DNA of 64,000 nucleotides from CAVTAV01 sp963732795 (GTDB taxonomy: Bacteria; Pseudomonadota; Alphaproteobacteria; CAVTAV01): assembly GCA_963732795.1 (NCBI GenBank), contig CAVTAV010000002.1, positions 310,001-374,000 of the forward strand. Reading direction: 5' to 3'. Shown piece by piece: positions 47,165 to 55,986 of this stretch; position 1 is the first letter of the stretch, and every line of letters starts with the position of its first letter. A model generated the notes under the pieces. The model saw only the letters and a program-made list of their open reading frames with translations. It was not told where the DNA came from and ran no database searches. Both the position numbers and the translations under genes were made by a program.

Positions 47165-48640
47165 ATGGCGTCGCTTCTGGACTTGAGCCTTTCCGAGGCG
47201 CGGGACGGCCTGAAGGCGGGCACGTTTTCCTCCGTCGAGCTGACCGAGGCCTATATCGCCGCGGCCGAGGCCGCCCGGCCGCTGAAGGCCTATATCGTCG
47301 AGACACCGGACAAGGCGCGGGCGATGGCGGCGGAGGCCGACAAGCGGCTGAAATCGGGCGACGCCGCGCCGATGACCGGTATCCCGGTCGGGGTGAAGGA
47401 CCTGTTCTGCACCAACGGTGTCCAGACGACCGCGGGCAGCCACATTCTCGAAGGCTTCGTGCCGCCTTATGAGTCCACCGTGACGGCCAATCTCTGGCGC
47501 AACGGCGCGGTAATGCTCGGCAAGCTCAATCTCGACGAGTTCGCCATGGGCTCCTCGAACGAGACCAGCTATTTCGGCGCGGCGATCAATCCCTGGCGGG
47601 CGAACGGCGAGGACGCGAAGCTCGTGCCGGGCGGTTCCTCGGGCGGCTCGTCTTCGGCGGTGGCGGCGCGCGCGGCCCTCTGCGCGACGGGCACGGATAC
47701 CGGCGGCTCGATCCGCCAGCCGGCATCGTTCTGCGGCGTCGTGGGCCTGAAGCCGACGTATGGGCGGTGCTCGCGCTGGGGCATCGTCGCCTTCGCCTCG
47801 TCCCTGGATCAGGCGGGGCCGATCACCCGCACGGTGCGGGATGCCGCGATCATGCTCGGCGCGATGGCGGGATTCGATCCCAAGGATTCCACGTCGGCCG
47901 ACATTCCGGTGCCCGACTACGAGGCAGCGCTGACCGGCGACGTGCGCGGCATGAAGATCGGCGTGCCGAAGGAATACCGGGTCGACGGGATGCCGCCCGA
48001 AATCGACGAGCTGTGGTCGAAGGGCATGGACTGGCTCAAAGCCGCCGGCGCGGAGCTCGTCGAGGTCAGCCTGCCGCACACGAAATATGCGCTGCCGACT
48101 TATTACATCGTCGCGCCCGCCGAAGCCTCGTCCAATCTGGCGCGCTATGACGGCGTGAAATACGGCTTGCGCGAGCCCGGCGATTCCCTGGTCGAAATGT
48201 ACGAGAGCACCCGCGCGGCCGGCTTCGGCGCCGAAGTGAAGCGCCGCATCCTGATCGGCACCTATGTGCTCTCCGCCGGCTACTACGATGCCTATTATCT
48301 CAAGGCACAGAAGGTCCGAACGCGCATTTTGCAGGACTTCTCGACCGCCTTCGAAACGGTCGACGCCATCCTGACCCCGACCGCGCCCTCGGCGGCGTTT
48401 GCGCTCGGCGCCAAGACCGGCGATCCGATCGCGATGTATCTGAACGACATCTTCACCGTCCCCGCGCCCTTGGCCGGCATCCCCGGCATCTCGGTCCCGG
48501 CCGGCCTTTCCAAGGAGGGGTTGCCTCTCGGCCTCCAGGTCCTGGGCAAGGCCTTCGACGAAGAAACCGTCTTCAAGGTCGCAGGCGTTCTGGAAGATGC
48601 CGCCGGGTTTGCCGCCAAGCCTGATCCATGGTGGGAGTAA
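47165..48640 (+). CDS. gatA: Asp/Glu-tRNA amidotransferase subunit A
   Basis: 491 residues, intact. It is an amidase-signature enzyme with the Ser-cisSer-Lys triad: Lys in VGVKDLFC, and VPGGSSGGSSSAVAARAAL with the two Ser. GTDTGGSIRQPASFCGVVGLKPTYGR and SLDQAGPITRTVRDAA are typical of GatA. It releases ammonia from glutamine for GatB. The usual close gatB is displaced by 632 bases that hold two repeats and a DUF559 gene. Confidence 0.97.
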   Translation: MASLLDLSLSEARDGLKAGTFSSVELTEAYIAAAEAARPLKAYIVETPDKARAMAAEADKRLKSGDAAPMTGIPVGVKDLFCTNGVQTTAGSHILEGFVPPYESTVTANLWRNGAVMLGKLNLDEFAMGSSNETSYFGAAINPWRANGEDAKLVPGGSSGGSSSAVAARAALCATGTDTGGSIRQPASFCGVVGLKPTYGRCSRWGIVAFASSLDQAGPITRTVRDAAIMLGAMAGFDPKDSTSADIPVPDYEAALTGDVRGMKIGVPKEYRVDGMPPEIDELWSKGMDWLKAAGAELVEVSLPHTKYALPTYYIVAPAEASSNLARYDGVKYGLREPGDSLVEMYESTRAAGFGAEVKRRILIGTYVLSAGYYDAYYLKAQKVRTRILQDFSTAFETVDAILTPTAPSAAFALGAKTGDPIAMYLNDIFTVPAPLAGIPGISVPAGLSKEGLPLGLQVLGKAFDEETVFKVAGVLEDAAGFAAKPDPWWE

Positions 48641-48667
48641 GACGATGATGTGGTTGTTTGGCCCAGG

Positions 48668-48766
48668 CATCACCCCCTCCCAGCCTCCCCCATCGAGGGG
48701 GAGGAGCACGGAGCGCTCCGTAGAAGCCTTCCCCCTTGATGGGGGAAGGTTTGGATGGGGGTGACG
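48668..48766. repeat. palindromic intergenic repeat, family 1, copy B
   Basis: The same ~98-base element as at 14601 and 49142: outer CATCACCCCC / GGGGGTGAC, hairpins CTCCCCCATCGAGGGGGAG and CTTCCCCCTTGATGGGGGAAG, central GGAGCGCTCC. Its right arm contains GGGGGAAGG followed by ATG, which opens the DUF559 reading frame at 48755. Confidence 0.92.
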
Positions 48767-49138
48767 TCCGTGAAGAAGCATGTCGCCGAAATCACGAAGG
48801 AACGGTCCCGCCGCTTGCGCCACGAAATGACGGAAGCGGAACGAAAACTGTGGTCAGTGCTTTCGCGTCGGCAGATGAACGACCTCAAGTTTCGCCGTCA
48901 GGTTCCCTTTGGGCCCTATATCGCTGATTTCGTATCGCATGAGGCCAAGCTCGTTATCGAACTTGACGGCGGACAACACGCCGAGAGCGCCTCGGATGTG
49001 GCGCGCACGGCTTTTCTGAATCGCGAAGGCTATCGCGTTCTGCGTTTCTGGAACAACGAGGTGCTGGAAAATCCTGACGGAGTCCATGCGGTCATCGTTG
49101 AAAAGATTGGAGAATTACGCCATGCGGCGCGCGCGTGA
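48755..49138 (+). CDS. DUF559 endonuclease-like protein
   Basis: 127 residues from ATG 48755; a GTG at 48770 (VKKHVAEITKERSR) is an alternative. PF04480-type motifs: RLRHEMTEAERKLWSVLSRRQ, FRRQVPFGPYIADFVSHEAKLVIELDGGQH (the D-x(n)-E-x-D-GGQH metal site of Vsr/PD-(D/E)XK-like nucleases), and GYRVLRFWNNEVLENPDGV. The family is related to very-short-patch repair endonucleases; function of the stand-alone form is unknown. It sits between gatA and gatB, bracketed by two copies of one repeat, which suggests it arrived as a cassette. Confidence 0.92.
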   Translation: MGVTSVKKHVAEITKERSRRLRHEMTEAERKLWSVLSRRQMNDLKFRRQVPFGPYIADFVSHEAKLVIELDGGQHAESASDVARTAFLNREGYRVLRFWNNEVLENPDGVHAVIVEKIGELRHAARA

Positions 49139-49141
49139 CGG

Positions 49142-49240
49142 CAACACCCCCTCCCAGCCTTCCCCATCAAGGGGGAGGAGTACGGAGCGCTCCATAGAAG
49201 CCTTCCCCCTTGATGGGGGAAGGTTGGATGGGGGTGATCC
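49142..49240. repeat. palindromic intergenic repeat, family 1, copy C
   Basis: Direct-orientation copy of the 48668 element, beginning 3 bases after the DUF559 stop; left hairpin CTTCCCCATCAAGGGGGAG, right hairpin CTTCCCCCTTGATGGGGGAAG, centre GGAGCGCTCC. Its GGGGGAAGG-ATG (49228) is in frame with gatB and could add 15 residues to GatB. Confidence 0.92.
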
Positions 49241-49272
49241 AGTCGCGTGGATCGGCGTTAGGGGATAGGGCC

Positions 49273-50725
49273 ATGGCGAACCTGATGAAAGGCGAGACCG
49301 GCGAGTGGGAAGTCGTCATCGGCATGGAGGTCCATGCCCAGGTGACGTCGAAATCGAAGCTCTTTTCCGGGGCCTCGACGGAATTCGGGGCGGAGCCGAA
49401 CAGCCAGGTTAGCCTCGTCGATGCCGCCATGCCGGGCATGCTGCCGGTGATCAACGATTTTGCGGTCGAGCAGGCCGTGCGGACCGGGCTCGGGCTCAAG
49501 GCCGAGATCAATCTGTTCTCGGTGTTCGACCGAAAGAACTATTTCTATCCCGATCTGCCGCAGGGCTATCAGATCTCGCAATATCTCCAGCCGGTGGTCG
49601 GCAAGGGCGTGATCTATCTGGACATGAAGGATGGCAGCACCAAGGAAGTCGGCATCACGCGCCTGCACCTGGAGCAGGATGCCGGCAAGAGCCTGCACGA
49701 CCAGAGCCCGACCATGACTTATGTCGATCTCAATCGTTCCGGCGTCGCGCTGATGGAGATCGTCTCGGAGCCCGACATGCGGTCGGCGGAGGAGGCGGGA
49801 GCCTATCTCCGCAAGATGCGTACCATCGTCCGCTATCTCGGCACCTGCGACGGCAACATGGAGCAGGGCTCGATGCGGGCCGACGTGAATGTCTCCGTGC
49901 GGCGCCCGGGCGATGACTACGGCACGCGCTGCGAGATCAAGAACGTCAATTCGATCCGCTATGTCCAGCAGGCCATCGAGTGCGAGGCGCGCCGTCAGAT
50001 CGAGATCATCGAGGACGGCGGCAAGATCGATCAGGAAACCCGGCTGTTCGACCCCGGCAAGGGCGAGACGCGGTCCATGCGCTCCAAGGAGGAGGCGCAT
50101 GACTACCGTTATTTCCCGGACCCGGATCTCCTGCCGCTGACCCTGGATCAGGCCTGGGTCGATCGCATCGCCGCCGATCTGCCGGAATTGCCGGATGAGA
50201 AAAAGACGCGGCTGATGAACGATCTCGGTCTCTCGGCCTATGACGCCGGGGTGCTCGTCGCCGAGAAGGAAACCGCGGACTTCTACGAGGCCGTCTCGAA
50301 GGGCCGGGACGCCAAGCTCGCCGCCAACTGGGTCATCGGCGATTTCTTCGCCGCCTTGAACAAGGCCGGCGTCGGCATCGATCGAGAGCCCGGTCGGCCC
50401 GGACAAGCTCGGCGGGTTGTTGGACCTCATCGCCGACGGCACGATCTCCGGCCGCATCGCAAAGGACGTCTTCGAGATCATGTTCGAGACCGGCAAGGAC
50501 GCTGCCGCGATTGTCGAGGAAAAGGGCCTCAAGCAGGTTTCCGACACCGGCGCAATCGCCGGCATCGTCGATCAGGTTCTGGCGGCGAATGCCGATAAGG
50601 TTGCGGAATACAAGTCAGGCAAGGACAAGCTGTTCGGCTTCTTCGTCGGCCAGGTCATGAAGGCGACCCAGGGCAAGGCGAACCCGAAAGCCGTGAACGA
50701 CATCTTGAGGGAAAAACTGGGCTAG
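49273..50725 (+). CDS. gatB: Asp/Glu-tRNA amidotransferase subunit B, one frameshift
   Basis: 483 residues after repair. VVIGMEVHAQVTSKSKLFSGAS is the GatB N-terminus; YFYPDLPQGYQISQY, LHLEQDAGKSLHD, DLNRSGVALMEIVSEPDMRS, MEQGSMRADVNVSVR, CEIKNVNS and DYRYFPDPDL follow; the YqeY-like tail domain ends in VGQVMKATQGKANPKAVNDILREKL. The frame is lost at about 50380-50386, where ATCGATCG may be a 4-base duplication or one extra base. GatB phosphorylates and amidates the misacylated tRNA. The gene is indispensable in organisms lacking GlnRS, so a real break is unlikely. Confidence 0.93.
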
Positions 50726-50739
50726 GCCGGATCATAGCG

Positions 50740-51693
50740 GTGTCGGAGAGCCAAAATCGCCAAGTCTATCTGGACGTTGCGAAAGGCATCGGCATCTTTC
50801 TCGTGGTCTACGGCCATGTCCAGATCGGCCTGACGACCGCCGGCCTCCTCAAGCCGAATGACGTCTGGAAAGTCGTCATTTACTCGGTATACAGCGTGCA
50901 TATGCCGCTGTTCTTCCTGATCAGCGGATATTTCGCACAGCATAGCCTGCCCAAAAAGGCGGCGTCCGTCGCGGCCCTGGACATCATCCGATATCTGGTG
51001 CTCCCCTATATCTTCTGGTCGATCGTGCATCTCGGCCTTCGCTACGAGTTTTCCGGCGTCGTCAATCGCCCGCTCAGCCTGAGCGACGTCTTCACGCTCT
51101 GGATCCCGAAAGACCAGTTCTGGTTCCTGTTCGCGCTCGCCGTCAGCTATTGCGTCGCCCTGGGCTGCGCGCTTCTGAAGATTTACCCGGTCTTCAGCCT
51201 GCTCGGCGCGGCGATCCTGTTCTGGTTCCGCCTGGACTATGCCGGCGTCGTCTATGGCCTGCTGTATTTCTCGATGGGTATGGTGGCGGCAAGGATGTTG
51301 GGGCGCGTGGCCCTAGATCATCCGATGTTCCGCCTGGACGCCGCGGTCGTAAGCGCCGCCCTTTGCGCGGCGACGATCGCATACTGCTACACGCACCACA
51401 TTCCCTATTCCCGTGACGTGATCGGCGCTCTTGCCGGCATCTTCGCCATCGTCTTCCTGTCGCGGCTCATCCGGCGCGAACCGTTAAGAACGCTCGGAGA
51501 GTATTCATTCTATATTTTCGTGATGCATGTGATCTTCGCCTCGGGCCTCCGCGTGGTGCTGGAGCACGCCTTCCATCTTCGCAATGTCGCGATTTATTTG
51601 ATTCTGGGCGTGATCGTGGGGCTGGTGTTCCCCGTGGCGATCGGTATCGCCGCCCGGCGCTACCGCTTCAATCGGTTCATCTTCGCCCGGTAG
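50740..51693 (+). CDS. acyltransferase family 3 membrane protein
   Basis: 317 residues from GTG 50740. About ten hydrophobic segments. The N-terminal RQVYLDVAKGIGIFLVVYGHV contains the family's catalytic-type His, followed by SVHMPLFFLISGYF; the end has LGEYSFYIFVMHVIF. Acyltransferase_3 proteins O-acylate exported polysaccharides or lipids (OafA, NodX, OpgC). It lies 14 bases after gatB and may be read through from it. The substrate is unknown. Confidence 0.88.
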   Translation: MSESQNRQVYLDVAKGIGIFLVVYGHVQIGLTTAGLLKPNDVWKVVIYSVYSVHMPLFFLISGYFAQHSLPKKAASVAALDIIRYLVLPYIFWSIVHLGLRYEFSGVVNRPLSLSDVFTLWIPKDQFWFLFALAVSYCVALGCALLKIYPVFSLLGAAILFWFRLDYAGVVYGLLYFSMGMVAARMLGRVALDHPMFRLDAAVVSAALCAATIAYCYTHHIPYSRDVIGALAGIFAIVFLSRLIRREPLRTLGEYSFYIFVMHVIFASGLRVVLEHAFHLRNVAIYLILGVIVGLVFPVAIGIAARRYRFNRFIFAR

Positions 51694-51765
51694 ACGGCCG
51701 GGCGGTCAGGTCCCGGTAGGGACAGGCGAGGCGGCGGCCTCAACCGGAGGATTTTTGGAAACGGG

Positions 51766-51840
51766 CTAGGCGATCGCGACCGAGAGGAACATCCCGATCG
51801 CAATGGCAATCGCGCAGCCGCCGACGAGTACTTTCCACAT
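51766..51840 (-). CDS. possible 24-residue hydrophobic peptide
   Basis: ATG 51840 to TAG: MWKVLVGGCAIAIAIGM then FLSVAIA, a single membrane helix after a basic start. The regular hydrophobic pattern is unlike the flanking noncoding DNA, but no convincing Shine-Dalgarno is present and short hydrophobic ORFs arise by chance. No other gene is supported in 51694-51928. Confidence 0.3.
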   Translation of the reverse strand: MWKVLVGGCAIAIAIGMFLSVAIA

Positions 51841-51928
51841 GGCCAGACCCCGACTCTGTGACGTTAGATGGAGATCTTGACCGTTTTTCGGCGAAGGCAA
51901 GCCCCGGACTGGATCCAAAACGGAGGCG

Positions 51929-52904
51929 CTATTTCCGTTTCCAGGGGGTCTTCATGTCGAACGGGCTCCGCATTCCATAGGGAACGCGCGGGCCGTAGAC
52001 GACTTCGACCATGTGGATCTTGCCGCCCGAGATCTTGAACATCTCGACCTGCTGGATGGTGAAGGGGATCAACTCGTCCGGCCCCGCCTTCGTCTTATGT
52101 CCGTCATTGAACACGATCTCCGACCGATCGCCGGGGACGTTCGGCGTGAACAAGCCGACGACGAGCCCGCGTTCCTGATCGACCGCCCAGATCCGGCGCG
52201 GATCGACGATATTGCCGTTGTTGAAGCGGCCCGAGGTCATCTGTTCGCGGCAGGTGGTCAGGCTGCTCTTGGTGTCGGCAGCGGGCTTATTGCCCGCAGT
52301 CAGGAAGCCGTTGTCGTGGCGCTCGCAATCCTCGGCATAGGGGATGAGAACGCCTTTCTTGGTGTCCTCGAAGGCGTCCCATTTGGTGTTGGCGATGCGG
52401 ACCAATTCGGCGCGGCTGGCGCGCTGGTCGGGCGGGACGATCTCGGCGAAACCGGGCCTCGGCGCCCCTACCGTTGCGGCGGCGGTCAGGGGGCTGCGGC
52501 CGACCAGGGTTTCGATCTCGGTCATCTTCCCGTTCTCGATCCTGAGCCGCACGGCGAGGAAGACCGGCTTGTCCATCTCCTTGACGATGCCGAACCAGGC
52601 GATGCTGTCGCGGGCGGGCTCCGCGACATAGATGTTGAAATCGCGCCGCCCGGTGACCGTCCGCCACAACCCTTCCTTACCGAAGGGCAGGGGCACGAGG
52701 TTTTCGGTGAATTTGACGTCGGTCGAGACCGGCAAGGCTTGACGGATCGCGCGAGACGAGCGCCGCAACATATTGATTCATAAAGCCGATCAGACAGGCG
52801 CGGTCGCATGTTCCCGTTGCCTCGGTCCCGTCCGCCAAGGCCAATCGGGGCGCCAGAAGCAGCGCTGCGCCGAGCAAAATGATCCTGGTCATGGCTGTTT
52901 TCAT
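51929..52904 (-). CDS. secreted hypothetical protein (NTF2/SnoaL-like N-terminus), one frameshift
   Basis: 324 residues after a +1 repair near 52740. Signal peptide (TRIILLGAALLLAPRLALA), then CDRACLIGFMNQYVAALVSRDPSSLP, DVKFTENLVPLPFGKEGLWRTVTG and VFLAVRLRIENGKMTEIETLV, a pattern of SnoaL/NTF2-like proteins with an added conserved C-terminal half (CERHDNGFLTAG, RFNNGNIVDPRRIWAVDQERGLVVG, MFKISGGKIHMVEVVYGPRVPYGMRSPF). It resembles DUF8021-type proteins. Divergent from the O-demethylase gene, whose operators lie 97 bases upstream, so shared control is possible. Confidence 0.72.
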
Positions 52905-53000
52905 ATCGCGCCCCCAATTTTCCGGTTCTCACGACCGTCCGACGACGATTTTGGCAAGGGCGCGGCGAAAGCGCAATTAAGGTTAATTTCGCCGCGAATA

Positions 53001-53012
53001 ATTGGATCCAAT
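53001..53012. promoter_or_regulatory. VanR-type operator 1 (ATTGGATCCAAT)
   Basis: Perfect 12-base palindrome identical to the operator described for the GntR-family vanillate repressor VanR of Caulobacter crescentus. It lies about 300 bases upstream of the LigM-type gene and about 97 bases upstream of the divergent secreted-protein gene. A possible -10 element (TATAAG) is at 53056. Confidence 0.75.
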
Positions 53013-53128
53013 TTGCCCTGCGGCTACGTTTGATATTGTCGCCGGACGAAATTTGTATAAGATGCCGCAGTCATAATCGAGCGGCCGAGCACCGTGTCAA
53101 AGGCCGGATCGGGGAGGCGTATTACGGA

Positions 53129-53140
53129 ATTGGATCCAAT
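53129..53140. promoter_or_regulatory. VanR-type operator 2 (ATTGGATCCAAT)
   Basis: Second exact copy, 128 bases from the first and 163 bases before the ATG of the vanillate O-demethylase gene. Two identical palindromes flanking a possible promoter suit tight repression with looping or steric block. No vanR-like gene is in the window. Confidence 0.75.
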
Positions 53141-53302
53141 CATGGGCGTCGGCCTTCCGGCTTATCGGAATGGCCCGGCCGGTGATTGGCCGATCGCTGT
53201 TCGGAGCTGAAAAAGCCGACCGAACAAGTACATACATCATTTTTGCGCACGCTGAGCGCAGGAACGAGATCGCGAACTCATCTATCACCTTGGAGGTACT
53301 TA

Positions 53303-54719
53303 ATGACCCGGAAGAGCTTGGAGGACGTGCTGCAGAGTGCCGGCAACCCCGTCCACATGTTGCGGAACTCACAGATCGGCGCCTACGTCTATCCGGTCGT
53401 TGCGCCCGAATTCCACAATTGGCGCGACGAGCAGGCCGCCTGGCGCAAGTCCGCCGTCCTTTTCGACCAGTCGCACCACATGGTCGATCTCTATATCAAC
53501 GGCAAGGACTGCGTGAAGCTGCTGGCCGACACGACGATCAACACCTTCAGGAATTTCGAGGTGAATCGCGCCAAGCAATATGTCCCGACCACCCCCTATG
53601 GCCATGTGATCGGCGACGGCATCATTTTCCATTTGGCGGAAGAGGAATGCGTCTATGTCGGCCGCGCGCCCGCCGCGAACTGGCTGATGTACCACGCCGA
53701 GACCGGCGGCTACGACGTCGAGGTGATCAAGGACGACCGCTCGCCGTCGCGCCCGATGGGCAAGCCGGTGAAGCGCATCTCCTGGCGCTTCCAGATCCAG
53801 GGCCCGAACGCCTGGCCGATCATCGAGAAGCTGAACGGCGGCCCGGTCGAGAAGCTGAAATTCTTCCATATGAGCTCGATCAACATCGCCGGCCGCAAGG
53901 TCCGCACCCTTCGTCACGGCATGGCCGGCGCGCCGGGCCTGGAGCTCTGGGGCCCCTACGAGGAGATCGAGGAAATCCGCGCCGCCATTCTCGAGGCCGG
54001 CAAGGAATTCGGCATCGTTCCCGTCGGCTCGCGCGCCTATCCGTCGAACACGCTGGAGTTCGGGCTGGATCCCGTCGCCGCTGCCGGCGATCTATTCCGG
54101 CGACAAGCTGAAGGGCTACCGCGAGTGGCTTGGTGCGGATTCCTACGAAGCGACCGGCGCCATCGGCGGCAGCTTCGTCTCCGACAAGATCGAAGACTAC
54201 TACATGACGCCGCAGGATCTCGGCTACGGCCCGTTCATCAAGTTCGACCACGACTTCCACGGCCGCGAGGCGCTGGAGGAAATGGAGAAGCAGAAAAAGG
54301 TCCACCGCAACAAGGTGACCCTGGCGTGGAACAAGGACGACATGGCGAAGATCTACGCCTCGCTGTTCGATCCCGATGCCGAGAACTACAAGTTCTTCGA
54401 CCTGCCGCTCGCCAACTACGCCTCGTCGAATTACGACAAGGTTCTCGACGCGAAGGGCAATGTCGTCGGTCTCTCCATGTTCACCGGCTACAGCTACAAT
54501 GAGCGCACGGCTCTGTCGCTGGCGACCATCGACCCGAGCATCGAAGTCGGCACCGAGGTCAAGGTCGTATGGGGCGAGGAGAACGGCGGCACCAAGAAGA
54601 CCACCGTCGAGCACCACAAGCAGCTCGAGGTCCGCGCCATCGTCAGCTCCGTCCCGTATTCCCGCGTCGTTCGCGAGCAATACGAAGGCAAGTGGCGTCA
54701 CGCCGGCGCGGCGGAGTAA
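53303..54719 (+). CDS. ligM: vanillate/aryl O-demethylase, GcvT fold (LigM-like), one frameshift
   Basis: 471 residues after repair, the length I recall for LigM of Sphingobium. ATG 53303 follows GGAGG at 53292. It is an aminomethyltransferase-fold enzyme that moves an aryl methyl group to tetrahydrofolate: SLEDVLQSAGNPVHMLRNSQIGAYVYPVV in pieces, WRDEQAAWRKSAVLFDQSHHM, FQIQGPNAWPIIEKL, GRKVRTLRHGMAGAPGLELWGP, then after a +1 shift near 54061 (GGG for GG) GYREWLGADSYEATGAIGGSF and DYYMTPQDLGYGPFIKFDHDF. Two VanR-type operators precede it, supporting vanillate as inducer. A strong terminator follows. Confidence 0.88.
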
Positions 54720-54752
54720 GCCGCCGACCTCAGACGGCAAATTACGAGGGAA

Positions 54753-54785
54753 GGGCAGGCGCTTGCGCCTGCCCTTTTTCTTTTT
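54753..54785 (+). terminator. Rho-independent terminator of the O-demethylase gene
   Basis: Perfect 10-bp stem GGGCAGGCGC / GCGCCTGCCC with a 2-base loop, followed by TTTTTCTTTTT. It is 34 bases after the stop. The rest of 54786-55103 holds no supported gene. Confidence 0.92.
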
Positions 54786-55103
54786 CGGACATCGTTCGGC
54801 CGGAGCTTCTTTCGAAGCCAGTGCCCGTGCCTTGGCCCTGGATGCGACGGAAAAGCGCACCCGTCGCATGTCTTGAATGCCCATGGGTTAGGCAACATGT
54901 GAGAGTCACCAAGGCGCTCATGCCGCTGATCCCCTCTTTCAGCCTCCCAATGCGGGAACGAGCGGCGTGGCGATGTCCTTCCGGCGGTTCGCCCTCCTGA
55001 TTCACACACAACGTCCGCCGGAACGGCAGGGCTTGTGCGGCCATTCCGGTCCGCAAGTCTCCAGACGGGGCCATATCTCACTTGCACCGAAAGGAGAAAG
55101 CCA

Positions 55104-55793
55104 GTGTCCACAACCTACCAGCCAAAATCCGATAAGCGTTTGATGGAAGTGGAGAGCAGTGGAGCTGCGGTCGAGGCCGTCGGCGGTCTCGGCGTGATCG
55201 TCCTCAGTATTCTTGGCTTGATCGGTCTCGCGCCCGATTATCTCGGGCCGATTGCCGGCATCGTGTTCGGCGTATCGGTGCTGACTCAAGGGACCGCGAT
55301 CGCGGCCGAACATGCCAGCCTGTTCTCGAAAGTCGCCGGCACCAGCTTCCGGGAGATCGAGCTCGGCAGCGGCATGACCGCGGAGATCATGGCGGGCGGT
55401 GCCGCGATCGTTCTCGGCGTCCTCTCGCTTCTGCAGATATCCACCGACATCCTGCTTCCGGCCCTTGTCATTGCCGGCGGCGCGGCGGTCATGTTGACGG
55501 CGGGCTCGGTCCGCCGCCTCAACGACCTCAAGCTCGAAGCGGCCGAGTCCGAAGACTCCGCGCAGCGCATCATGCGGGCGACGACCTCCGGCGCGGCAGC
55601 GAGCCAGGTGCTTGCCGGCATCGCGGCGGTGGTGCTCGGCATCATCGCGCTGGCCTCGACATCGACAGCGGCCACCGCGACCTGGATGACTCTGTCGCTG
55701 GTCGGTCTGCTGGTGCTCGGCGCGTCGATCGTAATGAGCGGCGGCAGCTTGACGGGCCGCTTCGTTCAGATGATCAGCCGAAGCGCACATTAG
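55104..55793 (+). CDS. unknown membrane protein
   Basis: 229 residues from GTG 55104, with AAGGAG at 55091-55096. Six hydrophobic segments in pairs (AVGGLGVIVLSILGLIGLA, LGPIAGIVFGVSVL, AGGAAIVLGVLSLL, LLPALVIAGGAAVML, VLAGIAAVVLGIIALAS, LSLVGLLVLGASIVM). The repeated GGAAIVLG / GIAAVVLG units suggest an internal duplication. No family is recognised. The gene is isolated between two terminators. Confidence 0.65.
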   Translation: MSTTYQPKSDKRLMEVESSGAAVEAVGGLGVIVLSILGLIGLAPDYLGPIAGIVFGVSVLTQGTAIAAEHASLFSKVAGTSFREIELGSGMTAEIMAGGAAIVLGVLSLLQISTDILLPALVIAGGAAVMLTAGSVRRLNDLKLEAAESEDSAQRIMRATTSGAAASQVLAGIAAVVLGIIALASTSTAATATWMTLSLVGLLVLGASIVMSGGSLTGRFVQMISRSAH

Positions 55794-55811
55794 ATCGACC
55801 CCCCCGAGATC

Positions 55812-55876
55812 GGACCGGCCGTAGAGGCCGGTCCGTCCTCCCCAGACTTGGCGGGCCCATCGCGGGCCCGCTTTTT
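55812..55876 (+). terminator. double hairpin terminator
   Basis: The first stem is GGACCGGCC / GGCCGGTCC (55812-55834). The second is GCGGGCCC / GGGCCCGC (55851-55871), directly followed by TTTTT, a classic intrinsic terminator. Confidence 0.9.
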
Positions 55877-55929
55877 CGTCTGGTCGAGGGGAGGTGGCGA
55901 AAGATCTTGACTTTCTTGGGGATTATAAC

Positions 55930-55962
55930 ATAAAGACATCTTTATATCCTGATATCAAGATG
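55930..55962 (+). promoter_or_regulatory. palindromic operator upstream of the MetE-like gene
   Basis: ATAAAGACATCTTTAT (55930-55945) is a near-perfect palindrome, followed by GATATCAAGATG; together CATCTT...AAGATG forms a second, wider inverted repeat. AT-rich ATAAAGA/TCTTTAT palindromes before methionine-cycle genes recall sites of the ArsR-family regulator SahR in proteobacteria, but that assignment is from memory. Confidence 0.5.
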
Positions 55963-55986
55963 CCGTTCTATATGGAGTTCAGAGTA

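Noticed and set aside
47087..48823. 578-codon frame antisense to gatA
   Set aside because: Shadow; gatA motifs are complete on the plus strand.
48668..49240. CRISPR-like repeat pair
   Set aside because: Only two copies about 475 bases apart with a gene between them; no spacer array or cas genes.
55894..55986. Extended N-terminus of the MetE-like protein and a SAM riboswitch in the same stretch
   Set aside because: The segment is operator-like AT-rich DNA; family homology starts at the 55987 ATG and I could not build a riboswitch fold.
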